The notes beneath the pieces are model-generated. The model ran no database searches. It had not been told where the DNA came from and saw only the letters and a program-made list of their open reading frames with translations. DNA of 53,282 nt from Prolixibacteraceae bacterium (lineage in GTDB: Bacteria > Bacteroidota > Bacteroidia > Bacteroidales > Prolixibacteraceae): positions 40,826 through 94,107 of the forward strand of contig DPCJ01000158.1 of the NCBI GenBank assembly GCA_003516705.1. The letters are read 5' to 3'. Of this stretch, positions 1 through 7,572 are shown piece by piece. How positions within the stretch are numbered: the first letter of the stretch is position 1; every line of letters starts with the position of its first letter. The position numbers and the translations under genes are program-made.

Positions 1-2
1 GG

Positions 3-1538
3 AAATACCTTTCGGTGGCCAGCCGTGAGCAGGTATTTGTGATAAACGAACAGCACCAGCTGGTAAAGGAGCTGAATCGTTACAAATTCGGGAGTACCGA
101 GGTTTATCCGATTTCAACAAAAAGTAGTGGTGTTGCAGCTAACGGTACTATCTGGATTGCCGACAACATAAGTTCGCTTGTAAAAGTTACAGGCGAAAAT
201 TTTGAGCAGATTTTGCTGAACGGTCCCATCGACAATACAATTTATTCACTCAGCCAATCGGGAACCGATTTATGGGTTACCGCGGGGGGTAAATCGGGTT
301 GGGAATTGCCACGGTTTCAACGTTTTGAAGCAGCACAGAATAAATGGACTTATTTTGCGAAATCCAACCATCCTGAATTGGATGGCTTTTTGAACATCAT
401 CACAGCAGTGGCAGATCCAAAAAACCCGGCCCGTTTTTTTGTCGGAAGCTGGGGCGGTGGTTTGCTCGAATACAACAACGACGAATTTGTGATACGATAC
501 AATAACAAAAATAGTCCGCTCGAATCCTCACAGCCAAAAGAACCCGATGAACCGGATACAAGGGTTGGTGGAATGGATTTCGATTCGCAGGGCAATCTAT
601 GGGTAACTAACTCAACCGCAGCACATAACCTGCATAAATTAACGCCCGATGGAAAATGGACTTCGTATGCCTTGCCCGAAATAGCCACGAATTACAATAT
701 CGGTCAGGTACTTGTAACGCAAAACGATGATAAATGGGTGGTTGCACTGAGCGGGCACGATGCTTACGTGGTTGATAAAACCGGTGAGCAGAAGAAACGA
801 TTGCTGGTAACGGCTTATTTCAACAATGGAACTTACGAGGAATACAAACGAATGAGCGATATTTATTCGATTGCTGAAGATGTGGAAGGCTCCATCTGGA
901 TTGGAACAACTATGGGTGTGGCCGTTTATACAAACCCTTCAAGAATCTGGGACACCGATAATTTTTATGCCACCCGCCCAAGTCTCGACCTGAACGACGG
1001 AATTTTTCACCCGCTCCTTGAATCTGAAACTGTGACTTCAATTGCTGTTGACGGCGCCAACCGGAAATGGCTCGGTACCCGAAATTCAGGAGTATATCTT
1101 GTTTCGGAAAATGGGACAAACGAACTGCTCCATTTTACAACCACCAACAGCCCGCTGTTTTCCGATAATATTACTTCGATTTCGATTAACCAGAAAAATG
1201 GCGAGGTTTTTATTGGTACCGACAAGGGATTGATTTCGTACATGGGTGAAGCTACCGGTGGCGCCACTGGTTACGACAGTGTGTATGTTTACCCGAACCC
1301 GGTGCGCGAAACCTACGACGGGCCTGTTACCATTACCAACCTGATTGAAAACTCCGAAGTTAAAATCACCGACATTGCCGGGAACCTTGTTTTCAGTACC
1401 ACTTCTCTGGGCGGGCAAGCCATCTGGGATGGCCGCAATCTCAATGGTAACCGCGTAAAAACAGGTGTTTACCTTGTATTTTGCAACGATGAACTTGGAG
1501 AGGAGACTCACGTCACGAAGTTGTTGTTTATTCATTAA
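3..1538 (+). CDS. porZ: PorZ-like type IX secretion surface protein, 5' truncated
   Basis: The reading frame is open from the left edge of the window, so the start and signal peptide lie outside; the first GTG inside the window is probably internal. The visible ~510 residues contain repeated propeller-type blades of the form 'GxLWVTNS', 'GSIWIGTTMGVAVY', 'NGEVFIGTDKGLISY', typical of two-component-regulator-type beta-propellers. The last ~85 residues (from 'VYVYPNPV' through 'VKITDIAGNLV' to 'KTGVYLV') are a type A type IX sorting-like domain. PorZ of the type IX secretion attachment complex has this arrangement of propellers plus a retained C-terminal domain and handles anionic LPS at the cell surface. 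The closeness of recO also fits my recollection of the PorZ neighbourhood. Another propeller-bearing type IX cargo protein is the main alternative. Confidence 0.7.
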   Translation, partial: KYLSVASREQVFVINEQHQLVKELNRYKFGSTEVYPISTKSSGVAANGTIWIADNISSLVKVTGENFEQILLNGPIDNTIYSLSQSGTDLWVTAGGKSGWELPRFQRFEAAQNKWTYFAKSNHPELDGFLNIITAVADPKNPARFFVGSWGGGLLEYNNDEFVIRYNNKNSPLESSQPKEPDEPDTRVGGMDFDSQGNLWVTNSTAAHNLHKLTPDGKWTSYALPEIATNYNIGQVLVTQNDDKWVVALSGHDAYVVDKTGEQKKRLLVTAYFNNGTYEEYKRMSDIYSIAEDVEGSIWIGTTMGVAVYTNPSRIWDTDNFYATRPSLDLNDGIFHPLLESETVTSIAVDGANRKWLGTRNSGVYLVSENGTNELLHFTTTNSPLFSDNITSISINQKNGEVFIGTDKGLISYMGEATGGATGYDSVYVYPNPVRETYDGPVTITNLIENSEVKITDIAGNLVFSTTSLGGQAIWDGRNLNGNRVKTGVYLVFCNDELGEETHVTKLLFIH

Positions 1539-1578
1539 AGTTGCAATCAGTTACTTTTTTCGATTCAAAAACCAGAAC

Positions 1579-2385
1579 ATGAATAAAAGTTCAGTTTCAA
1601 AAATCCTCAGAAAACTCGGATTGATATATTATTCCGATAAGTTGATGTTTCACGTTCAAAAGCAGAAAAACAAAAAAATCAACAATGAGTTTCTGGCAAA
1701 AAATCCGGGGGTTATTTTGCCTCCCGATTACCTCATTTACGAATCGTTTCAGATTAACTATCAGAAATATTACTACGAAAGCCGAGAAACTGCGCTTTGG
1801 TTAAAAGGTCATTTTGAAAAGTATATTGATGTTGAAAATAAAAACATTCTTGATTGGGGTTGTGGCCCCGGAAGAGTAATCAGGCATTTACCTGAAGTTA
1901 TTGGAAAAAACTGTAGTTTTTTTGGCACCGATTACAACCGTGATTCGATTGAATGGTGCAAAAAGAATTTGAAAGAAATCAGTTTTAACGTTAATCCTTT
2001 ATCTGCCGAATTGCCTTATCCCGATGGTTTTATAGATATAATTTACGGTATTTCAGTTTTTACACACTTGTCTGAGCAAATGCATTACGGTTGGTACAAA
2101 GAGCTTACAAGAGTTTTGAAACCTGGCGGAATTATTCTGGTTACCACACAAGGTGACAACTTTAATGTTAAACTCACCGAACTTGAATTAAAAGAGTACA
2201 ATAATGGAAATATTGTTGTACGTGGTAATGTTAAAGAAGGGCATCGCACCTTTTCGGCATTTCACCCCGAGAAATTCATGAAGAGCTTATTCCGGAATGA
2301 TGAAATTCTGGAACATGTTGAAAAAAAACCTGAGCCTGGGATGAGCTGGCTTCCTCAGGATTTATGGATAGTAAGGAAGAGATAG
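1579..2385 (+). CDS. class I SAM-dependent methyltransferase
   Basis: Product of 268 residues when started at the ATG at 1579; the frame is open further upstream but that part overlaps the preceding gene and looks non-coding. Motif I 'ILDWGCGPGRVIRHL' lies near residues 95-110, followed by 'FFGTDYNRDSIEWC' (acidic ribose-binding position), 'DIIYGISVFTHLSEQ' and 'LKPGGIILVTTQGD', the order expected of the methyltransferase 11/25 superfamily. The N-terminal ~85 residues are lysine- and tyrosine-rich and carry no motif I recognise. The substrate is unknown; relatives often act on sugars, lipids or small molecules. The gene is visibly more AT-rich than porZ and recO on either side and sits between them. 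It ends just before the recO start. The enzyme class is secure, the role is not. Confidence 0.85.
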   Translation: MNKSSVSKILRKLGLIYYSDKLMFHVQKQKNKKINNEFLAKNPGVILPPDYLIYESFQINYQKYYYESRETALWLKGHFEKYIDVENKNILDWGCGPGRVIRHLPEVIGKNCSFFGTDYNRDSIEWCKKNLKEISFNVNPLSAELPYPDGFIDIIYGISVFTHLSEQMHYGWYKELTRVLKPGGIILVTTQGDNFNVKLTELELKEYNNGNIVVRGNVKEGHRTFSAFHPEKFMKSLFRNDEILEHVEKKPEPGMSWLPQDLWIVRKR

Positions 2386-2411
2386 CAGAAACAACACAAA
2401 AGAAATTCTTA

Positions 2412-3137
2412 ATGCTGGTTTCTACCGAAGGAATAGTTCTTCACTCCATCAAATACGGCGAAAGCAGTGTGATTGCAACGATTTACACCCGCGATTTCGG
2501 GCGGCAGAGTTACATGGTAAATGCAGCCCGGACAGCAAAATCGAAAAACAAAGCCAGTTTATTGCAACCGCTTTTTTGTGTCAGTCTGGTGGCCTACCAG
2601 AAACACAACAGCGAGTTGCACCGCGTAAAGGAATTAAAAGCAGACCTTGTTTATCAGTCGGTACCGTTCGAAATTGCAAAATCGGCAATCGCAATATTTT
2701 TAGCAGAAGTGTTGTACAAAGCCATCCACGAGCAGGAGAGCAACCCCGAAATGTATGATTTCATTAAAAGTTCGGTCCAGTATTTCGATTTGATTGATGC
2801 AGGCTCAGGCAATTTTCATCTCTGGTTTTTATTTCGTTTGGCGGGATATCTCGGATTTCAGCCGCAAATCGAAAAAGCGGGGTTCGAAAACTGGTTCGAC
2901 CTGAAAACCGGGTCGGTGGTTCATTTTCAGCCTGCCCACCCGTTTTATGCCAACAAGGAAATCACACCGGTTTTAATGGAACTGGCATCGTTAAAAATTC
3001 AGGATTTAGCAGGATTTCAGATTACACGTAAAGTTCGCGACAGTTTGCTCTCAGTAATTATCGATTACTACCAGCTCCATTTCGAAAACCTTGGCGAAAT
3101 AAAATCGTTGGGCGTTTTAAGGGAAGTTTTTAACTGA
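2412..3137 (+). CDS. recO: DNA repair protein RecO
   Basis: RecO works with RecF and RecR to load RecA onto SSB-coated single-stranded DNA in gap repair. The start at 2412 gives 241 residues and the characteristic opening 'MLVSTEGIVLHSIKYGESSVIATIYTRDFGRQSYMV' (N-terminal OB fold). The internal 'LAEVLYKAIHEQE' and 'FHLWFLFRLAGYLGFQP' segments match the helical C-terminal domain of Bacteroidota RecO. The zinc-binding cysteines found in many other RecO proteins are absent here. An in-frame ATG at 2364 overlaps the methyltransferase gene by 22 bases and adds 16 residues not typical of the family, so I prefer 2412. The gene ends three bases from the convergent MEMO-AMMECR1 gene. Confidence 0.92.
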   Translation: MLVSTEGIVLHSIKYGESSVIATIYTRDFGRQSYMVNAARTAKSKNKASLLQPLFCVSLVAYQKHNSELHRVKELKADLVYQSVPFEIAKSAIAIFLAEVLYKAIHEQESNPEMYDFIKSSVQYFDLIDAGSGNFHLWFLFRLAGYLGFQPQIEKAGFENWFDLKTGSVVHFQPAHPFYANKEITPVLMELASLKIQDLAGFQITRKVRDSLLSVIIDYYQLHFENLGEIKSLGVLREVFN

Positions 3138-3140
3138 AAA

Positions 3141-4580
3141 TCATATTTCTGCTTCGCTGAAAACAACCGCTTCGTACACAAAAATCTCTGCATTTTTCCA
3201 GCCGTTCCATCCAATTCCGGCTTTGTCGCGGGCACAATGACCCAGAAATTCCTCAAGATTCCATCCCGTTTTTGTGACTACCTGCGGGAGAAAAGTACCC
3301 GAGCTGAAACCCTGTTTTATATAAACTCCATGTTTCCCCAGCTTGATTTCGTTAACCGATTTGATTTTTTTAAGTGGCGAAAGCACCGATATTTCAAGCT
3401 TCATTTTGTCTAATTCATCTATCTGGACCGGGTTAAACCGGCGGTCGCACGCCGATGAGGCTGCCAACCGCTGCACCATTTCGTTCAGTGTTTGTTCGCC
3501 GGCAAAACCTCCGATGCAGCCACGTAAGTTGCCATCAATATAAATGCTTACAAAAACGCCGGTTTTTTCTGACAATATCCCGTTGGGTTCGGGTGCTAGA
3601 AGTTGGCCGCGGTTACCGGTGGTAACAAAATGTGAAATAGAATGGCGTGCTCTTTCAATCAACTCCGCCTTTTCAGTTTCCGAAATTTTAAACTCTTTTT
3701 CTTTTGATTTTACAGCCACCGACCAATAACCCACCACCCGGTTTTTATCGCCATACAATAGGGCATCACCCGAATTTTGGTAGCGTATTTTTTCAAATTC
3801 AACATCCTCTTTTTCTGTCATGTAAAGCAGTGTAAGTACCGAAGTCCACCCACAAAGTTGTGTGGCAAGATTATCGGGTTTCTCTGTTTTTTCATCGTTT
3901 AATACCGAAAGTAACCGCTGCGGCTGGTTGCTGCAAATGGCGTTTGCGGTAATTTCATCGGTAAACACTGCGTCGTCGTATTTAGGATAATGCGAAAAAT
4001 CGGTACTCACAATCCAAAGGTTTTCGGACGTGAAAAATGGTTGCAGCACTGTGGCAATTTTCCTGCAGGTTTCGGCATTGTGTGTCCCCAGCAACAACGG
4101 AACCAGCACAAAATCGCTGCCCAGCCGGTGTTGCAAAAATGGCAACTGCACCTCAATGCTGTGCTCGGTTTCGTGTGCATCGTTGTACTCAAAAAACAAA
4201 TCCGATTTTTCTGTCAAAACGTGGGCTAATTGGGTATCGACACTGATTTCGCCCAGTGGCGTTGAATAATTTCCGCTGGTAAAAACAGCCACACCGTTAA
4301 ACGAAAACCTGTGACTCGATGCGAGAATAAAGATTCGCTTGTAGTTGTTTTTGGCCGGGAGCCTCGAATAACCGGCAGCAGCAACACTTCCGCTGAAAAC
4401 ATATCCGGCGTGTGGTACAATCAAAGCACGAATTTCTTCTGACAGGGTTTCAGATTCGACCCTGGTTTCACCGTTAAAAAGGGTTTCGAGTTGCCTTATA
4501 AGTTTTTGTTTGTCGCCCTCGTAAAACCTGCCGGCAAAAGCAGCAGCACGAACGTTGTTTTTTTCAGTACGAAATCTCAT
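3141..4580 (-). CDS. MEMO-AMMECR1 fusion (AmmeMemoRadiSam proteins B and A)
   Basis: A 479-residue fusion. Residues ~10-290 are a MEMO domain ('RAAAFAGRFYEGD', 'VPHAGYVFSG', 'LASSHRF', 'STDFSHYP', 'LCGWTSVLTL'). H57, H90 and C243 sit where human MEMO1 has its metal-binding His-His-Cys set, so the metal site looks intact. Residues ~295-479 are an AMMECR1 domain with the hallmark 'LRGCIGG' at 352-358. In many prokaryotes these two domains occur with a radical SAM enzyme as the AmmeMemoRadiSam system, whose reaction is not established; no such partner is present in this window. The gene is monocistronic here, convergent with recO and divergent from the SPOR lipoprotein. A TAACTTTG box (4613-4620, minus strand) upstream may be its -7 element. 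Confidence 0.92.
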   Translation of the reverse strand: MRFRTEKNNVRAAAFAGRFYEGDKQKLIRQLETLFNGETRVESETLSEEIRALIVPHAGYVFSGSVAAAGYSRLPAKNNYKRIFILASSHRFSFNGVAVFTSGNYSTPLGEISVDTQLAHVLTEKSDLFFEYNDAHETEHSIEVQLPFLQHRLGSDFVLVPLLLGTHNAETCRKIATVLQPFFTSENLWIVSTDFSHYPKYDDAVFTDEITANAICSNQPQRLLSVLNDEKTEKPDNLATQLCGWTSVLTLLYMTEKEDVEFEKIRYQNSGDALLYGDKNRVVGYWSVAVKSKEKEFKISETEKAELIERARHSISHFVTTGNRGQLLAPEPNGILSEKTGVFVSIYIDGNLRGCIGGFAGEQTLNEMVQRLAASSACDRRFNPVQIDELDKMKLEISVLSPLKKIKSVNEIKLGKHGVYIKQGFSSGTFLPQVVTKTGWNLEEFLGHCARDKAGIGWNGWKNAEIFVYEAVVFSEAEI

Positions 4581-4818
4581 TTGTCCTCATTGAATAAGCA
4601 AAACACAATAATCAAAGTTAACACAACATTTGGTTGTTGTTACGAAAGGCACCCAACCGGGGTTTTGTACATTGTTTGAAACTCTCTTTTTTGTGACAAA
4701 TTCAGGGTTAAATGGTCAGTTGCAAACATCCAATTGTGCAAAACTTGTGAACGCATCTTACACAAGCCTGTTAGGTTTTCTGTAATTTAGCCGTGGAAAT
4801 CTGTAAAAAATTGAAGAT

Positions 4819-5298
4819 ATGAAACGAATAATGATTTTGGCGCTGATGGTTGTTTTTGCTTTTACCGCCTGTAAAACATCGAAAAAACAGCCTGAAGTTA
4901 AATATGAACCACCGACGGTAGCACAACCCAAAGTATTTACTGTGCCCGAAACTACTGAAACAAAACCAACTGCAACAACCACTGTTTCAGCCGTTGAAAA
5001 GCCAGTATCGATGCGTAAGGAACAGGTTACTTTTACCGATGCAGCCGATAAAACAGGAAACGAAAGCAATACTTATTTTGTAATTCTGGGTTCTTTCAGT
5101 CAACTCGACAATGCAAAAAATTTCAGAGAAACACTTTTAAATGAAGGTTTTACACCAATTATTCTGCACAGTGAAACGGGTTATTACAGGGTGTGTGTGA
5201 ACTCATACAAAAGTGAGGGCGAAGCACGGAGCCGTGTAAAAGAAGTGAGGGACGCTTTTCCAAAATACGCCGACCTCTGGTTACTGATAAAACAATAG
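4819..5298 (+). CDS. SPOR-domain lipoprotein
   Basis: A 159-residue predicted lipoprotein. A signal peptide with lipobox ends in 'FAFTAC' (lipidated C18), then comes a Pro/Thr/Lys-rich flexible linker (~19-75), then a SPOR domain (~83-159) beginning 'TYFVILGSFSQLDNAKNFRETLLNEGF' and continuing 'GYYRVCVNSYKSEGEARSRVKEVR'. SPOR domains bind peptidoglycan lacking stem peptides and usually mark the division septum or sites of wall remodelling, so this protein probably tethers the outer membrane to the wall there. It appears to be a single-gene unit, ending in a clear intrinsic terminator about 20 bases after the stop. No partner is encoded next to it. Confidence 0.88.
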   Translation: MKRIMILALMVVFAFTACKTSKKQPEVKYEPPTVAQPKVFTVPETTETKPTATTTVSAVEKPVSMRKEQVTFTDAADKTGNESNTYFVILGSFSQLDNAKNFRETLLNEGFTPIILHSETGYYRVCVNSYKSEGEARSRVKEVRDAFPKYADLWLLIKQ

Positions 5299-5320
5299 CA
5301 AAATTCAATAGCTGCTTAAA

Positions 5321-5345
5321 ACCTGCCATCCGGCGGGTTTTTTTG
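5321..5345 (+). terminator. intrinsic terminator after the SPOR lipoprotein gene
   Basis: Arms ACCTGCC and GGCGGGT (one G-T pair) around a 4-base loop, followed by a run of T from 5338. It lies 22 bases after the stop codon of the SPOR lipoprotein. Confidence 0.85.
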
Positions 5346-5424
5346 TTTTATAACAGCATGTTTTAATTCTTGTTAAATCAGCTACTTCAGTTTTGCAATT
5401 CGGGCGTTATGAACAAATCAGTAC

Positions 5425-5432
5425 TACATTTG
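5425..5432 (+). promoter_or_regulatory. possible Bacteroidota -7 box upstream of the dCMP deaminase
   Basis: TACATTTG matches the TAnnTTTG -7 consensus of Bacteroidota housekeeping promoters and lies 43 bases before the ATG at 5476. The nearest TTTG upstream (5392-5395) is 29 bases away, longer than the usual 19-21, so the -33 element is not convincing. Confidence 0.4.
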
Positions 5433-5475
5433 TAATCTTTTTATCAGTTAGTAAACCTATTGTAAAAATTCAGGA

Positions 5476-5910
5476 ATGGAAAACAAAAGCAAACAGCAGT
5501 TGCTCGACAGGCGGTATTTACAGATGGCCGGAATCTGGGCACAGAATTCGTATTGTAAACGCCGGAAAGTAGGCGCGCTGCTGGTGAAGGACAAGATGAT
5601 AATTTCTGACGGCTACAACGGAACTCCTTCGGGTTTCGAAAACGAATGTGAAGACGAAAATAACCAGACCAAGTCATACGTGCTTCATGCCGAGGCAAAT
5701 GCCATTACAAAAGTGGCCAAATCGGGCAACAGCAGTTTGGGTGCCACGCTTTATGTAACCTCATCTCCTTGTCTCGAATGTTCAAAACTCATTATTCAGG
5801 CCGGAATAAAAAGGGTTGTTTTCTCTGAAAATTATCGGCTCGAAGATGGAATTAACCTGTTGAAACGCGCCAATATTGAGGTTGAACAGGTTGAAGCCAC
5901 TGATTTGTAA
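5476..5910 (+). CDS. deoxycytidylate (dCMP) deaminase family protein
   Basis: A 144-residue zinc-dependent deaminase. 'LHAEANAI' carries the zinc-binding His and the catalytic Glu, and 'TSSPCLECSKLIIQAGI' supplies the two zinc-binding Cys (PCxxC). The N-terminal 'DRRYLQMAGIWAQNSYCKRRKVGALLVKDKMIISDGYNGTPSGFENE' is the classic dCMP deaminase/ComEB opening. The predicted reaction is dCMP to dUMP, feeding thymidylate synthesis. The S41 protease gene follows after 17 bases, so the two are probably co-transcribed; this pairing recurs in Bacteroidota as far as I recall. A role in competence is not implied by the ComEB name. Confidence 0.9.
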   Translation: MENKSKQQLLDRRYLQMAGIWAQNSYCKRRKVGALLVKDKMIISDGYNGTPSGFENECEDENNQTKSYVLHAEANAITKVAKSGNSSLGATLYVTSSPCLECSKLIIQAGIKRVVFSENYRLEDGINLLKRANIEVEQVEATDL

Positions 5911-5927
5911 TTAATTTATTCTGAAAG

Positions 5928-7562
5928 ATGAACAAAGCAACAAAAATACTCATCCCGCTCATTATTGCCGTTTCGGTTTCGGCCGGAATTATTATTGGTA
6001 ACCTCCTCACCCGAAATAGTAACCAGGGTGTGGTTAGTATTGGTTTGGGAGAATCGAATAAACTCACTTCAATTTTGAAACTGATTGAGCAGGGTTATGT
6101 TGACAGCGTAAACATTGGCGAAATTACTGAGAAAACCATTCCCGAAATCCTGAAAAACCTCGATCCGCATACTACTTATATCCCAGCCCGCGACATGCAG
6201 GAAGTGGAAGAGGAGATGACCGGAAAGTTCTCGGGGATCGGGGTTCAGTTTTCGATTATGGAAGATACAGTGCGTGTTGTTGAAGTAATTTCAGGTGGAC
6301 CGTCGAGTAAAGTGGGCATCCTTCCCGGCGACCGGATTGTAAGTGTTGGAGATTCAATAATTGCAGGAGTTGATGTGCAGAATAATACAGTTTTAAGTCT
6401 GTTGAGAGGGGAGAAAGACTCAAAAGTAACCGTGGGAATTGTACGCAGCGGCGTGAAACAGGAACTCGATTTTGAAATCACCCGTGGCGATATTCCTCTT
6501 AACAGCATCGATGTTTCGTATTTAATCGACAATGAAACCGGGTTTATTAAAATCAGCCGTTTTGCCAACACCACCTACGACGACTTTATGGAAGGCATGA
6601 AAACGATTAGTGATGCCGGCGCCCGCAAGGTAATTATCGACTTACGCCAAAATCCGGGTGGTTCGCTGGTTGGAGTGCTGCAAATGGTTGACGAGTTTTT
6701 GGGTAGGGGCGAACCTATTCTATACACCGAAGGCATCAATCAGCCGCGGAAAACTTACAATGCATCGGGTCACAATACCTGGAAAGATTTCAAGGTTTAT
6801 GTGATGATTGATGAGTTTTCTGCCTCGGCAAGCGAAATTTTTGCCGGCGCTTTGCAGGATAACGACCGTGGTTTGGTAATTGGACGACGTTCGTTTGGGA
6901 AAGGTCTTGTTCAGGAACAAATTCCGCTGCCCGATGGCTCGGCACTCCGGCTTACCGTGGCGCGGTTTTACACACCCAGCGGACGCTGTATTCAAAGTTC
7001 GTATGCCGAAGGTGAAGAAGAATATTACAACAATGTTTATGAACGCTTCCGTAGCATGGAGCAGTTGGTGGCCGACAGTATTCATGTTGTCGATTCGCTG
7101 AAATACACTACAAAAGCTGGCCGTATTGTTTATGGCGGCGGCGGTATTATGCCCGACTTTTTTGTACCGATCGATACTACAGGCAATTCGGAATATTTCA
7201 ACTCAATTTCGCGAAAAGGGCTTGTTTACACTTTTGCATATGCCTGGGCCGACGAGCACCGCAAAGAACTTTCGAAATTTACCCGTGCTGAAGAAATAGA
7301 TGTTTACGTAAGCAGACAAAATGTGCTGAACGAGTTTGTGAATTATGCCGCCGGAAAAGGAATTCCAAAAGATGCTGCCGGACTGAAAGCTTCGCAACTG
7401 ATTATTGAGACTCAACTGAAAGCATACATTGCCCGTAACATTATCGGCGAAACCGGCTTTTTCCCCATCATTCAGAAAATCGATAAAACGCTGTTACGGG
7501 CTATCGAAATTTCGAAACAAAATTTACTGGTGGAAAACATCAATTCTGTTGTGGCAAAATAG
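5928..7562 (+). CDS. S41-family carboxy-terminal processing protease
   Basis: A 544-residue periplasmic protease of the CtpA/Prc group. An N-terminal hydrophobic segment ('ILIPLIIAVSVSAGIIIGNLL', ~6-27) serves as signal or membrane anchor. A PDZ domain follows at ~90-175 ('GKFSGIGVQFSIMEDTVRVVEVISGGPSSKVGILPGDRIVSVGD'), then the S41 core with 'SRFANTTYDDF', 'IIDLRQNPGG', 'FSASASEIFAGALQDNDRGLVIG' and 'RSFGKGLVQEQ'. The Ser-Lys dyad is visible, with the Ser of the SASASE motif 25 residues before K325, the same spacing as in E. coli Prc. Such enzymes trim or degrade envelope proteins from their C-termini. The gene follows the dCMP deaminase closely and converges on the TonB-type gene 10 bases downstream. 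Confidence 0.93.
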   Translation: MNKATKILIPLIIAVSVSAGIIIGNLLTRNSNQGVVSIGLGESNKLTSILKLIEQGYVDSVNIGEITEKTIPEILKNLDPHTTYIPARDMQEVEEEMTGKFSGIGVQFSIMEDTVRVVEVISGGPSSKVGILPGDRIVSVGDSIIAGVDVQNNTVLSLLRGEKDSKVTVGIVRSGVKQELDFEITRGDIPLNSIDVSYLIDNETGFIKISRFANTTYDDFMEGMKTISDAGARKVIIDLRQNPGGSLVGVLQMVDEFLGRGEPILYTEGINQPRKTYNASGHNTWKDFKVYVMIDEFSASASEIFAGALQDNDRGLVIGRRSFGKGLVQEQIPLPDGSALRLTVARFYTPSGRCIQSSYAEGEEEYYNNVYERFRSMEQLVADSIHVVDSLKYTTKAGRIVYGGGGIMPDFFVPIDTTGNSEYFNSISRKGLVYTFAYAWADEHRKELSKFTRAEEIDVYVSRQNVLNEFVNYAAGKGIPKDAAGLKASQLIIETQLKAYIARNIIGETGFFPIIQKIDKTLLRAIEISKQNLLVENINSVVAK

Positions 7563-7572
7563 CGGGAGTTGC

